Assembly (NCBI GenBank): GCA_964586865.1
Contig: CAZPJM010000036.1
Coordinates: forward strand, 1-27,433
DNA length: 27,433 bases
From: REDI01 sp964586865
GTDB lineage: Bacteria > Myxococcota_A > UBA796 > GCA-2862545
Direction: 5' to 3'
Position 1 is the stretch's first letter. The number at the start of each line of letters is the position of its first letter. The notes below the pieces were generated by a model, which was given only the letters and a program-made list of their open reading frames with translations, was not told the origin of the DNA and ran no database searches. Shown here piece by piece: positions 7,772 to 15,536 of this stretch. The translations under genes were made by a program, and so were the position numbers.

Positions 7772-9307
7772 ATGCGCCCCGCCCTTCCCCTCTTCCTCGT
7801 GCTCCTGCCCCTGGCCGCCTGCAGCGAGAACGGCCTCTCCGCCTTCGAGGACGGCGTCGTCGGACGTGCTGCCCTCGAGGTGGCACCGCCCTTCGTGGAC
7901 TTCGGCGCCACCGCCGGCGATGCCCCCGTCACCCGCGACGTGCTGCTCCGCAGTGTGGGCGAGACGCCGCTCACCATCGACCATGTCGAGCTGGTGATGG
8001 GTGACGAGAGCTTCACGGTCCAGGTCGAGCTGCCCCAGGTCCTCGAGCCGGGCGAGACCGGCATGGCGCGGGTGACCTTCCAGCCCCGCCGGGCGAACGA
8101 GGTGGTGGGCATGCTCCACGTCCACAGCGACGACGTCTCCACCTCGGTGCTGCCGGTGGACCTGTCGGGCGAGGGGCTCGTGCCCGAGCTCCGCATCGAT
8201 CCGCCCGACCTGGACTTCGGCGAGGTGGACATCGGCTGCGTGGAGGACGCCCGGATCGGCCTCGAGAACGTGGGGGCCGAGACCCTGACCATCTCGGACC
8301 TGGCCTTCGACGCCCACCCGGACCTGACCCTCACCGACGCCCCCGCGCTGCCCCTGGTGCTGGAGCCCGGGACCGGCGCCGAGGTGGGGGTCCGCTACGT
8401 CCCCTCGGCCGAGGAGGCCGCCGACGCCACCCTGACGGTGGACTCGGACGACCCCCGGGGCCTGCTGGACGCCATCCAGGTCGGCGACGGGAGCTACGCC
8501 GAGCGCATGGCCGAGACCTTCACCATGCCCGAGGCGCCTCCGGTCGACATCCTCTTCGCCATCGACCAGTCCTGCTCGATGGAGGACGACGCCACCCGCC
8601 TCGGCAACAACTTCACCACCTTCGTCAACGAGATCGACCGGGTGACCACCGGCTGGCAGGTGGGCGTGGCCACGCGGGACACCGGCTGCTTCCGGGACGG
8701 CATCCTCAGCGCCTCGCGCTGGAACTACCAGGACCTGTTCCGCCGTGCCGTGCTGGCCTGGGACGGCGGGGCTTACACCGAGTCTCTGCTCACGGTGGCC
8801 CGCAATGCCCTGCGCGAGAGCGGCGGCGGCTGCAATGCGGGCTTCACGCGCCCCGATGCCATGCTCCACGTCATCCTGGTCTCCGACGAGCCCGAGCAGT
8901 CGCGCACCGGCTGGCGCACCCTCGTCGACGAGATCCGCGGGCTCCACCCCACCTCGCCCGACCGGGTGAAGATCTCGGCGGTCGCCGGCGACTACCCGCG
9001 CGGCTGCGGCACCGCCATGGCGGGCGAGGGCTACTACCAGGCCGCCGACGACACCGGCGGGGAGTTCCTCTCCATCTGCGACAGCAACTGGGCCCGCCAC
9101 GTGGAGGATCTGGCGGCCGCCAGTGTGGATGGCCTGGGCCGCTTCGACCTGGCGGGGACCCCCGACCTGTCCACCCTCGAGGTCTTCGTGGACTCGGTCC
9201 AGTGGAACCAGGGCTTCCATGTCCAGGGCAGCACCCTCGTCTTCGACCAGACCCCGCCCGAGGGCTCGGAGATCCGCGTGGAGTACGGCCGGCTCGGCTG
9301 CCGCTAG
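7772..9307 (+). CDS. VWA-domain lipoprotein with ASH/choice-of-anchor-D repeats (paralogue A)
   Basis: ATG 7772 follows CCGGAG at the usual spacing and gives a lipoprotein signal, MRPALPLFLVLLPLAAC, with Cys17 as the lipidation site; the frame is open upstream but that part is not signal-like. Two Ig-like ASH repeats follow, recognisable by PPFVDFGATAGD and PPDLDFGEVDIG. A von Willebrand A domain begins at VDILFAIDQSCSM with the metal-site motif Asp265-x-Ser267-x-Ser269. The block SDEPEQS, AVAGDYPRGCG and LSICDSNWA is shared with the paralogue at 22079-23734. The protein should be anchored to an outer or inner membrane leaflet and could bind a ligand or polymer through the VWA metal site. Length is 511 residues. 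It faces the convergent threonine aldolase gene, with only 16 bp between stops. No specific function is known to me. Confidence 0.88.
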   Translation: MRPALPLFLVLLPLAACSENGLSAFEDGVVGRAALEVAPPFVDFGATAGDAPVTRDVLLRSVGETPLTIDHVELVMGDESFTVQVELPQVLEPGETGMARVTFQPRRANEVVGMLHVHSDDVSTSVLPVDLSGEGLVPELRIDPPDLDFGEVDIGCVEDARIGLENVGAETLTISDLAFDAHPDLTLTDAPALPLVLEPGTGAEVGVRYVPSAEEAADATLTVDSDDPRGLLDAIQVGDGSYAERMAETFTMPEAPPVDILFAIDQSCSMEDDATRLGNNFTTFVNEIDRVTTGWQVGVATRDTGCFRDGILSASRWNYQDLFRRAVLAWDGGAYTESLLTVARNALRESGGGCNAGFTRPDAMLHVILVSDEPEQSRTGWRTLVDEIRGLHPTSPDRVKISAVAGDYPRGCGTAMAGEGYYQAADDTGGEFLSICDSNWARHVEDLAAASVDGLGRFDLAGTPDLSTLEVFVDSVQWNQGFHVQGSTLVFDQTPPEGSEIRVEYGRLGCR

Positions 9308-9323
9308 CCGCCGGCGCGGTCTG

Positions 9324-10334
9324 CTAGGCCGCCACGTCGCGGAAGGTGTCGAGGGTGTGGGCCACCCCAGCGTCGTCCACGTCGAGGTGCAGGGCAAGGC
9401 GCAGGGTATGGGGGCCCACCGCCCCGCAGCGGACGCCGCGACCGGCCAGGGCGGCGACGGTGGCGCGGGCATCGGACAGCCCCTCGACGAACACCAGGTT
9501 CGTGTCGGGCTCGGGCGCGTCGAGCCCGAGGGCGCGGAGCCCCGCGGCGAGCCTGGCGGCGCGCTCGTGGTCCTCCTCCAGGCGGGCCACGTGGTGCTTC
9601 AGGGCATGGAGGCCCGCCGCGGCCAGGATGCCGGCCTGCCGCATCCCGCCCCCGAGCATCTTCCGCACCCGGCGACCGGTGTGGAGCAGGTCGCGGGGGC
9701 CGCAGAGCAGGGAGCCCACCGGGGCGCCGAGGCCCTTGGAGAGGCAGAAGCTCACCGTGTCGTAGCCTTGCAATCGCCGGGCCAGGGGCACCCCCGATGC
9801 CACCACGGCGTTGAACACCCGAGCGCCGTCGAGGTGGGTGGCCAGCCCGTGGCGGTGGGCCACCTCGGCCAGGGCATCGAGGCGGTCGAGGGGATGGACG
9901 GTGCCGCCGCCCCGGTTGGAGGTGTCCTCGACCACCAGCAGCCGCGCCGGGGCGATGTGGGGATCGTCGGGACGGATGGCGGCCTCGACCGTCTCCGGGT
10001 CCAGCAGCCCCCGCTCGCCGGGCAGGCCGCGGCACTGGGCGCCCGCGATGACCGCCGCCCCGGCGGCCTCCCAGTTGTAGGGGTGGCCGTCCTGATGGCA
10101 GAGGATCTCATCCCCCGGCCGGGTGTGCACGCGCAGGGCGATCTGGTTCGCCATGGTGCCCGACGGCACGAAGAGGGCGGCCTCCTTGCCGGCCAGCTCG
10201 GCGGCCACCTGCTCCAGGCGGTTGATGGTGGGGTCCTCTCCGTAGACGTCGTCCCCCACCGGGGCCTCCGCCATGGCCGCCCGCATGGCCGCGGTGGGCT
10301 GGGTGACCGTGTCCGAGCGCAGATCGACGAGCAT
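9324..10334 (-). CDS. ltaE: Low-specificity L-threonine aldolase (PLP-dependent)
   Basis: The 336-residue product begins MLVDLRSDTVTQPTAAM and matches the threonine aldolase / beta-eliminating lyase family along its length: VGDDVYGEDPTINRLE, LFVPSGTMANQIAL, the HLDGAR stretch with the PLP-binding Asp, and SFCLSKGLGAPVGS with the Schiff-base lysine at Lys200. It cleaves L-threonine or L-allo-threonine to glycine and acetaldehyde in the cytoplasm. ATG 10334 is preceded by GGAGGT with three further bases, the leader type common in this window. It lies 64 bp downstream of the LysR gene on the same strand, so it may be co-transcribed with it, although a hairpin sits between. Length is normal. Exact stereospecificity cannot be read from sequence. 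Confidence 0.93.
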   Translation of the reverse strand: MLVDLRSDTVTQPTAAMRAAMAEAPVGDDVYGEDPTINRLEQVAAELAGKEAALFVPSGTMANQIALRVHTRPGDEILCHQDGHPYNWEAAGAAVIAGAQCRGLPGERGLLDPETVEAAIRPDDPHIAPARLLVVEDTSNRGGGTVHPLDRLDALAEVAHRHGLATHLDGARVFNAVVASGVPLARRLQGYDTVSFCLSKGLGAPVGSLLCGPRDLLHTGRRVRKMLGGGMRQAGILAAAGLHALKHHVARLEEDHERAARLAAGLRALGLDAPEPDTNLVFVEGLSDARATVAALAGRGVRCGAVGPHTLRLALHLDVDDAGVAHTLDTFRDVAA

Positions 10335-10383
10335 GGGACCTCCAGGGCCTCCCTGTTCCGGCGAGGGCCTCGGGGCAACCCGG

Positions 10384-10400
10384 GACGGCCGCGCGCCGTC
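10384..10400 (-). terminator. Small perfect hairpin at the end of the LysR gene
   Basis: GACGGC (10384-10389) pairs with GCCGTC (10395-10400) over five bases and overlaps the LysR stop codon. It may weaken read-through from the LysR gene into ltaE. There is no T tract on the minus strand, so termination is uncertain. Confidence 0.25.
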
Positions 10401-11307
10401 AGTCGGGTGCGTCGGCCGGGATGGCGAGCCGCTCCCGCAGGAAGCGGTGGGCCGGGTCGGTGTGGTGCCGACGGTGCCACAGGGCGTGCAGGGTGAAGTG
10501 GGGGCTCGGGAAGGGCAGCTCCCGGACCGCGAGCGGGCCCCGACGGGCGAAGGCGGCGCCCAGGCGGCGCGGGACGGTGGCCACCAGGTCGCTCTGGGCC
10601 AGGATCTCGGGCACGCCCAGGAAGCCGGGCACCACCACCGCCACCCGGCGCGACAGGCCCAGGGCCTCGAGGGGCGCGTCGACCATGCCGCCGGACCGGC
10701 CGCTCGGCGCCACCAGCAGGTGGTCCCGGCCCGCATAGCGGTCGGCGGTCCACGGTCCGCACAGGGCCGGATGGTCGGGCCGCATGAGCACCACGAAGTC
10801 GTCGCGGACCAGCGCCCGGCTCATCAGGCTGCCGTCCGCCGGCCGCACGTTGATGGCCAGGTCCAGCGCGCCGTCGTGAAGGCGGGCCGTCACGTCGGGC
10901 CCCAGCGGACGCACCGCCAGGTCCACCCGGGGGGCCTCGGTGGCCAGGCGCGCGGCCAGGGCCGGCAGGATGAGGAGGACGCCCAGATCGGCGGTGGCCA
11001 GGTGGAAGGTCCGTGCCAGCCGGGCCGGCTCCAGGGGGACGGCGGCCCGGAGCGCCGCCTCGAGGGTCTGGAGGGGGGCCCGGGTGGCCTCCACCAGCTC
11101 GAGCGCGCGGACGGTGGGCTCCATGCGGCGTCCGGCGCGCACCAGGAGCGGATCGCCCAGCTTGTCCCTCAGGCGGCCCAACACCCGGGACAGGCCCGAC
11201 TGGGAGAGGCCCAGCTCGACGGCCGCGTCGGTGACCGAGCCGTGGTGCACCAGGCGATGGAGGGCCCGGAGCTCGTCCAGATCCGGAATCTCATGCGGAT
11301 GCGTCAT
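10399..11307 (-). CDS. LysR-family transcriptional regulator
   Basis: The 302-residue length is typical of the family. The N-terminal winged helix-turn-helix reads LRALHRLVHHGSVTDAAVEL followed by GLSQSGLSRVLGRLRDKLGD, the standard LysR recognition helix. The rest is a periplasmic-binding-protein-like effector domain, from about residue 90, that begins ARTFHLATADLGVLLILPAL. It resembles the NodD/LeuO-type LysR subgroup more than CysB (inference from memory). ATG 11307 has no clear Shine-Dalgarno site, but GCTAGCAT lies about 30 bases upstream on the minus strand. The gene is divergent from the DsbA-like/NmrA-like pair, which it probably regulates, and ltaE lies downstream in the same direction. 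The effector is unknown. Confidence 0.93.
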   Translation of the reverse strand: MTHPHEIPDLDELRALHRLVHHGSVTDAAVELGLSQSGLSRVLGRLRDKLGDPLLVRAGRRMEPTVRALELVEATRAPLQTLEAALRAAVPLEPARLARTFHLATADLGVLLILPALAARLATEAPRVDLAVRPLGPDVTARLHDGALDLAINVRPADGSLMSRALVRDDFVVLMRPDHPALCGPWTADRYAGRDHLLVAPSGRSGGMVDAPLEALGLSRRVAVVVPGFLGVPEILAQSDLVATVPRRLGAAFARRGPLAVRELPFPSPHFTLHALWHRRHHTDPAHRFLRERLAIPADAPD

Positions 11308-11373
11308 GCTGACTATCTCTGCGATGCATTGGAGTCATGCTAGCAGGCGCGTAGGGTGGGGGTGGGAGGTTCC
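11308..11373. promoter_or_regulatory. Divergent promoter/operator between lysR-type gene and dsbA-like gene
   Basis: This 66-bp spacer is noticeably less GC-rich than its surroundings. It contains a direct repeat GTCATGCT (11303-11310 and 11334-11341, 31 bp or about three helical turns apart), a palindrome ATGCAT at 11324-11329, and GCTAGCAT read on the minus strand as a candidate -10 for the LysR gene. GGGAGG at 11364-11369 is the ribosome site for the plus-strand gene. LysR proteins usually bind such divergent spacers; the exact operator is inference. Confidence 0.5.
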
Positions 11374-12003
11374 TTGCTCATCTACGCTTTCGATCCCCTC
11401 TGCGGCTGGTGCTACGCCATGGCCGACGTACTCGACGCCGTGGCGGCCCGCCGACCGCTTCCACCCACCCGGATCGTCTGCGGCGGTCTGGTCACCGGCG
11501 GCCGTGTGGGCCCCATCGCGCAACACCGTGGCTACCTGGAACAGGGCATGGCCGCCGTCGAGGCGCGGACCCCCACCCGCTTCGGCGCCGCCTTCCGCCA
11601 GGGCCTGCTGGCCGAAGGCACCTGGGTGGCCGACTCGGAGCCCGCCTGTCGGGCCGTCCTCGAGGCCCAGGCCCTCGCTCCCGAGCGGGCGGTGGCCTTC
11701 GCCCATGGGCTCACCCGGGCCCACTACCGGGACGGCCTGCGGCCCGACACGCCCGAGACCCTCCGGGCCGTGGCGTCGCAGGCCGGGGTGGATCCCGAGG
11801 CCCTGCTCGCACGCTGGGACACGGACGACGCCCGCGCGCGGACCGGCATCGCCTTCGCCGAGGCCCGGGCCCAGGGCTTCTCGAGCTACCCCTCGCTGGC
11901 GTGGGACGATGGCGGTCGTGTAGAGGCCATCGTCGCCGGCCTCCCCTCGGTCGAGGGCCTCGCCCGGACCCTCGAGGCCCGCATGGCTGGGGGTGCGGCA
12001 TGA
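11374..12003 (+). CDS. DsbA-family thioredoxin-fold protein (CGWC)
   Basis: The protein starts with a beta strand and the redox motif at once: LLIYAFDPLCGWCYAMADV, with Cys10 and Cys13 counted from TTG 11374. This is the DsbA/FrnE/2-hydroxychromene-isomerase fold without a signal peptide, so it is cytoplasmic. The helical insertion and a terminal FSSYPSLAWDD segment with the cis-Pro position fit the family. I chose TTG 11374 because GGGAGGTTCC precedes it at the spacing found before other genes here; GTG 11356 is in frame but would place that ribosome site inside the gene. Length is 209 residues. The stop overlaps the next start as ATGA, so the two are coupled. Likely role is a cytoplasmic disulfide or glutathione-type oxidoreductase; its substrate is unknown. 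Confidence 0.85.
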   Translation: MLIYAFDPLCGWCYAMADVLDAVAARRPLPPTRIVCGGLVTGGRVGPIAQHRGYLEQGMAAVEARTPTRFGAAFRQGLLAEGTWVADSEPACRAVLEAQALAPERAVAFAHGLTRAHYRDGLRPDTPETLRAVASQAGVDPEALLARWDTDDARARTGIAFAEARAQGFSSYPSLAWDDGGRVEAIVAGLPSVEGLARTLEARMAGGAA

Positions 12004-12845
12004 TCCTGGTCACCGGCGCCACCGGCAATGTGGGTCGTCCCGTGGTGGACGGCCTCCTCGCCCGCGACCAGCAGGTCCGGGCCGCGGTCCGCAGCCCCGA
12101 GGAGGTGGTCCCCGACGGCGTGGACACCGTCTCCTTCGACTTCCGGGACCCGGACACGTGGGCGGCGGCCCTGGACGGCGTCCAGGGCCTGTTCCTGCTG
12201 CGCCCCCCCTCCGTCGGCGATGTGGAGAACAACCTGCTCCCCTTCGTCGACCGGGCGCTGGAGCAGGGCGTCGAGCACATCGTCTTCCTCTCGGTGGAGG
12301 GGGCCGAGAAGCTGCCCATCCCCCACCGCACCGTCGAGCGGCACCTCACCGAGGTCGAGGCGCCGGCGACCCTGCTGCGCCCCGGCTTCTTCGCCCAGAA
12401 CCTGGCCACCGCCTACAAGCGGGACATCGTCGAGCACGACCGGATCGTGGTGCCGGTGTGGCGGGCCGGGGTGGCCTGGACCGACACCCGCGACATCGGC
12501 GAGGTGGGGGCCATCGCCCTGGCCGAGCGCCGGCTGGTGGGCGAGGCCCCCATCCTGACCGGGCCCGTCACCCACACCTTCGACGAGGTGGTGGAGCTGC
12601 TCTCCGAGTACCTGGGCCGGTCCATCCGCCACAAGACGGTGGATCCGCTGACCTACGCCGCCCACATCCGCGGCGAGGGTGCCCCGTGGATGCTGGTGGG
12701 CATCCAGACCGCCCTGCACCTGGGGCTCGCCTTCGGGGCCTCGGATCACACCGACCCGACGATGGCGGAGATCCTGGGTCGACGTCCGCGGGACATCGCC
12801 GACTACATCGCGGACCACGTGGACGTGTGGCGCAAGGACGCCTGA
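12000..12845 (+). CDS. NmrA-like NAD(P)-binding protein (atypical SDR)
   Basis: ATG 12000 overlaps the preceding stop (ATGA). The 281-residue product opens with MILVTGATGNVGRPVVDGLL, the glycine-rich dinucleotide-binding turn (Gly6, Gly9, Gly12), followed by VRAAVRS where an Arg after the second strand suggests NADP preference. Downstream it has the features of the NmrA/quinone oxidoreductase 2 group: LLRPGFFAQN, a TDTRDIGEVGAIAL segment and HTFDEVVELLSEYLGRSI. I do not see the catalytic Tyr-x-x-x-Lys of classical SDRs, which fits a redox sensor or a quinone-type reductase. With a DsbA-like partner and a divergent LysR regulator, a response to redox or electrophile stress is a reasonable inference. 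Substrate is unknown. Confidence 0.88.
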   Translation: MILVTGATGNVGRPVVDGLLARDQQVRAAVRSPEEVVPDGVDTVSFDFRDPDTWAAALDGVQGLFLLRPPSVGDVENNLLPFVDRALEQGVEHIVFLSVEGAEKLPIPHRTVERHLTEVEAPATLLRPGFFAQNLATAYKRDIVEHDRIVVPVWRAGVAWTDTRDIGEVGAIALAERRLVGEAPILTGPVTHTFDEVVELLSEYLGRSIRHKTVDPLTYAAHIRGEGAPWMLVGIQTALHLGLAFGASDHTDPTMAEILGRRPRDIADYIADHVDVWRKDA

Positions 12846-12858
12846 CGGGGCGGGGCCG

Positions 12859-14475
12859 TCAGCCCGGCCCGAGGGCCACCAGCCCCGGCAGGTAGCTCTC
12901 GGGCGGGGTCACGCCGCACAGCTCGAGCACGGTGGCCCCGACCCGCGCGATGCTGCCCTCGTCGGCATCGTCGCGGAGGGTCAGCGCGCCGCGGGGGTCC
13001 AGCAGGAGGAAGGGCACCGGGTGCAGGCTGTGGCTGGTCCGGACGATGGGCCGGCCGTCGGCATCGGTCTTGCGGCGATCGCCCTCCCACTGGGTCATCT
13101 CGTCGGCATTGCCGTGGTCCGCCGTGATGAGCAGCAGCCCATCGGCCTTCTGGACCGCCTTCCAGAGCCGGCCGAGCACCAGGTCCACCGTCGCCACCGC
13201 CACCCGGGTGGCGTGGAGGTGCCCGGTGTGACCCACCATGTCGCCGTTGGCGTAGTTCAGCCGGACGTGGTCGTAGCCCCCGTCGGCCAGGGCCTCGAGG
13301 ACGGCGTCGGTGATCTCGCCGGCCTTCATCCGCGGCCGCTGGTCGAAGGGCACGTTGTCGGAGGGGACCTCCAGGTAGGTCTCGAGGGCCTCGTCCAGCC
13401 GACCGCTGCGGTTGCCGTTGAAGAAGTAGGTGACGTGCCCGAACTTCTGGGTCTCGGAGACGGCGAAGGTCCGCTTGCCGGCGCGGGCCAGGTTCTCGCC
13501 CACCGTGTCGGTGATGGTGGGCGGGGTGACCAGGTAGCGGCTCGGGATGTGCAGATCGCCGTCGTACTCCATCATGCCGGCGTAGACGACATCCGGGCGG
13601 CGCCCCCGGTCGAAGGTGTCCAGGGCGTCGTCTTCGAAGGCGCGGGAGATCTCGATGGCCCGGTCTCCGCGGAAGTTGAAGAAGAGCACCGTGTCGCCGT
13701 CCTCGATGCGCCCCACCGGGGTGCCGGCCTCGTCGACGATGACGAAGGCGGGCAGCCACTGGTCGTCCACCTCGGGGTCCTCCTCGTAGAGCGTCCGCAC
13801 CGCCTCGCTGGCGCTCCGGAAGGGCCGCCCCTCGCCGTGGACGTGGCAGCGCCAGCCGCGGGCCACCATCTCCCAGTCGGCCTCGTAGCGATCCATGGTG
13901 ATGTGCATGCGCCCGCCGCCGCTGGCGATGCGGTAGTCCCGGCCGGCCTCCCGGTGGCCGGCCAGGCGCTCCTCGAGGCCGGGCAGATCCTCGAGGGCGG
14001 TGCGCGCCGGCACGTCGCGCCCGTCGGTGAGGGCGTGGATGCGCAGCCGGGCGACGCCGTCCTCGGCGGCGCGCTCGATGAGCGCCTCGAGGTGGCGCAG
14101 GTGGCTGTGGACGTTGCCCCGGCTCACCAGGCCCATCAGGTGCAGGGTACGCCCCCCGATGAGCTCGCCCCAGACGGGATTCTCCCACATGGAGCCGTCT
14201 TCGAGCCGGTTCTCGACGAGCTTGGCGCCCTGGTCGAAGATGCGCCCGGCACCCAGGGCATTGTGGCCGACCTCGCTGTTGCCCATGTCTTCGTCGCTCG
14301 GCAGGCCCACCGCGGTGCCGCTGGCCCGCAGGCGGCACCAGGGGTGCTCGGCCCGCCACCGGTCCATGTTGGGGGTGGGGGCGGTCGCCACGGCGTCGTC
14401 CCAGTCTCCGCGGCCCACGCCCACGCCGTCGAGGATGCACAGGACCACGGGGCCGGGGCGGGGCGTGAAGGGCAT
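12859..14475 (-). CDS. gpmI: 2,3-bisphosphoglycerate-independent phosphoglycerate mutase
   Basis: The 538-residue product has the complete cofactor-independent enzyme. It opens with VVLCILDGVGVGRGDW (metal-binding Asp16), then the phospho-serine motif DMGNSEVGHNALGAGR with Ser67, then HALTDGRDVPARTALEDL and YDHVRLNYANGDMVGHTGHL with Asp and His metal ligands, and finally LLITADHGNADEM. It interconverts 3- and 2-phosphoglycerate in glycolysis using two manganese ions. ATG 14475 is preceded by CCCCGGAGATCCC, identical in its last part to the leader of the divergent lipoprotein gene at 14811. Length is within the family range. The gene stands alone between a convergent NmrA-like gene and a long upstream spacer that contains a palindromic element. 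Confidence 0.96.
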   Translation of the reverse strand: MPFTPRPGPVVLCILDGVGVGRGDWDDAVATAPTPNMDRWRAEHPWCRLRASGTAVGLPSDEDMGNSEVGHNALGAGRIFDQGAKLVENRLEDGSMWENPVWGELIGGRTLHLMGLVSRGNVHSHLRHLEALIERAAEDGVARLRIHALTDGRDVPARTALEDLPGLEERLAGHREAGRDYRIASGGGRMHITMDRYEADWEMVARGWRCHVHGEGRPFRSASEAVRTLYEEDPEVDDQWLPAFVIVDEAGTPVGRIEDGDTVLFFNFRGDRAIEISRAFEDDALDTFDRGRRPDVVYAGMMEYDGDLHIPSRYLVTPPTITDTVGENLARAGKRTFAVSETQKFGHVTYFFNGNRSGRLDEALETYLEVPSDNVPFDQRPRMKAGEITDAVLEALADGGYDHVRLNYANGDMVGHTGHLHATRVAVATVDLVLGRLWKAVQKADGLLLITADHGNADEMTQWEGDRRKTDADGRPIVRTSHSLHPVPFLLLDPRGALTLRDDADEGSIARVGATVLELCGVTPPESYLPGLVALGPG

Positions 14476-14599
14476 GGGATCTCCGGGGAGGCGGGTCCGG
14501 TAACGCACGCTCCAGGGCGGGGTGGGGCGGCCCGGTGCCGATGGGGGTCCGAGGGGGTCTCCTGCGGGGAGGACGCTGCCGCCACGGCGCGAAGCGGCA

Positions 14600-14778
14600 A
14601 GCCCGCATCCCTCATGACGCGCTCCGCTGCGCCGGCGATCTGCCTGTTGCGCGCTGCCCTCTCTGTCGCTCCCTCGGTCGACGTGCCTCGGCACGCCTTC
14701 CCTCGGTCGCTCGTCGAGAACCGCGCTCACGACGGCATCTCGCCGGCTCGCGACGAGCTGTCATGACGGATGCGGGCT
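14600..14778. repeat. MITE/REP-like imperfect palindrome of about 179 bp
   Basis: The ends form an inverted repeat of 19 bases with one mismatch: AGCCCGCATCCCTCATGAC (14600-14618) against 14760-14778. At the same offset inside, GCCGGCGA (14631-14638) pairs with TCGCCGGC (14740-14747), and TGCC (14641-14644) with GGCA (14734-14737). The exact centre is a hairpin, CGTGCC-TC-GGCACG (14682-14695), flanked by direct copies of CCCTCGGTCG (14671-14680 and 14699-14708). Such symmetry fits a non-autonomous insertion or a structured repeat. It fills most of the 335-bp gene-free spacer between gpmI and the lipoprotein gene. No clear target duplication is visible. Confidence 0.55.
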
Positions 14779-14783
14779 AGAAA
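14777..14783 (+). promoter_or_regulatory. Candidate -10 element, CTAGAAA
   Basis: GCTAGAAA spans the end of the palindrome and lies about 27 bases before the ATG at 14811. Similar CTAG-containing motifs lie upstream of three other genes in the window. No convincing -35 is visible. Confidence 0.3.
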
Positions 14784-14810
14784 GAGCGACCCCCGTGGCC
14801 CGGAGATCCC

Positions 14811-15515
14811 ATGCGGTGGCCTCTCGCCCCCCTGCTTCTGGCCGGCGCCCTCGCCTGCACCGAGCCGCCCGAGGTCAGCGGCGTCGACCCCGCCCAGGGC
14901 CGGCCCGGCACCGCCTTCCAGGTGCAGGGCGAGCGCTTCACCGCCGGCACCACCCTCACGTTGAGCCCCCAGGGCGGCGGGGAGGCGACGGAGCTCGCCA
15001 TCTCGCGCCGGAGCCCCGAGGCCCTGCACAGCACCATCCCCGAAGGCACCGCGGCCGGCACCTACGACCTGCTGGTGGCCACCCCGAACCAGGTGCTGGT
15101 GCTCGATGGCGGCTTCGAGGTGGTGGCCCCGCCGGTGGACACGCCCTGTGGCCACCTCTACACCGCGAACACGGCGGTCAACCTGGGCACCGGCGAGGTG
15201 GTGGTGGATCGCTTCTTCCCGGATGACAAGCGTGAGACGGTGCGGGTGCCGCTCACCGAGATCGCCCGGGTGGAGTACGAGCGGCTGGCCCAGGACGGCG
15301 GCAAGACCTGCCACGTGGTCTACCTGCGCCGGAAGGAGGGCGGGCGGCTGCGCTTCATGGACGATGCCGAGGTCGACCTGAAGGCGCGCGCCTACAAGCT
15401 CGCCCAGGAGCTGGGCGTGCCGGTCGAGGTCACCCGCGAGGACCCCGTCGCGACCCCGGACGACACGGATGCGGCCGCCACGGGCCAGGCCAGCGACAAG
15501 GCCGCCGGGGGCTGA
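14811..15515 (+). CDS. Likely lipoprotein with an IPT/TIG domain
   Basis: ATG 14811 follows CCGGAGATCCC. The signal MRWPLAPLLLAGALAC places a Cys at residue 16; the residues before it (ALA) are a slightly unusual lipobox, so lipidation is likely but not certain. The next ~90 residues, PEVSGVDPAQGRPGTAFQV to LDGGFEVV, match an IPT/TIG immunoglobulin-like fold. The C-terminal half is charged, has two Cys (in TPCGHLY and KTCHVVYLRR) that may form a disulfide, and contains alternating strand-like segments VVVDRFFPDD and RVPLTEIARVEYERL that I do not recognise. The final 30 residues are Asp/Ala/Thr-rich and probably disordered. It should sit at the cell envelope. Its stop is only 21 bp from that of the convergent D-aminopeptidase gene. 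Function is unknown. Confidence 0.8.
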   Translation: MRWPLAPLLLAGALACTEPPEVSGVDPAQGRPGTAFQVQGERFTAGTTLTLSPQGGGEATELAISRRSPEALHSTIPEGTAAGTYDLLVATPNQVLVLDGGFEVVAPPVDTPCGHLYTANTAVNLGTGEVVVDRFFPDDKRETVRVPLTEIARVEYERLAQDGGKTCHVVYLRRKEGGRLRFMDDAEVDLKARAYKLAQELGVPVEVTREDPVATPDDTDAAATGQASDKAAGG

Positions 15516-15536
15516 GGCGCCCCCCTCCCGGGGAGC

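Noticed and set aside
7688..9472. Minus-strand open frame opposite VWA lipoprotein A
   Set aside because: Same reason: low-complexity antisense translation of a gene with a clear lipobox and VWA domain.
12679..14766. Plus-strand open frame opposite gpmI
   Set aside because: Antisense shadow of gpmI, which has all catalytic motifs on the minus strand.
15516..15536. Bidirectional terminator between the convergent lipoprotein and D-aminopeptidase genes
   Set aside because: The possible C/G stem has mismatches, a very short loop and no T tract, so I do not list it.
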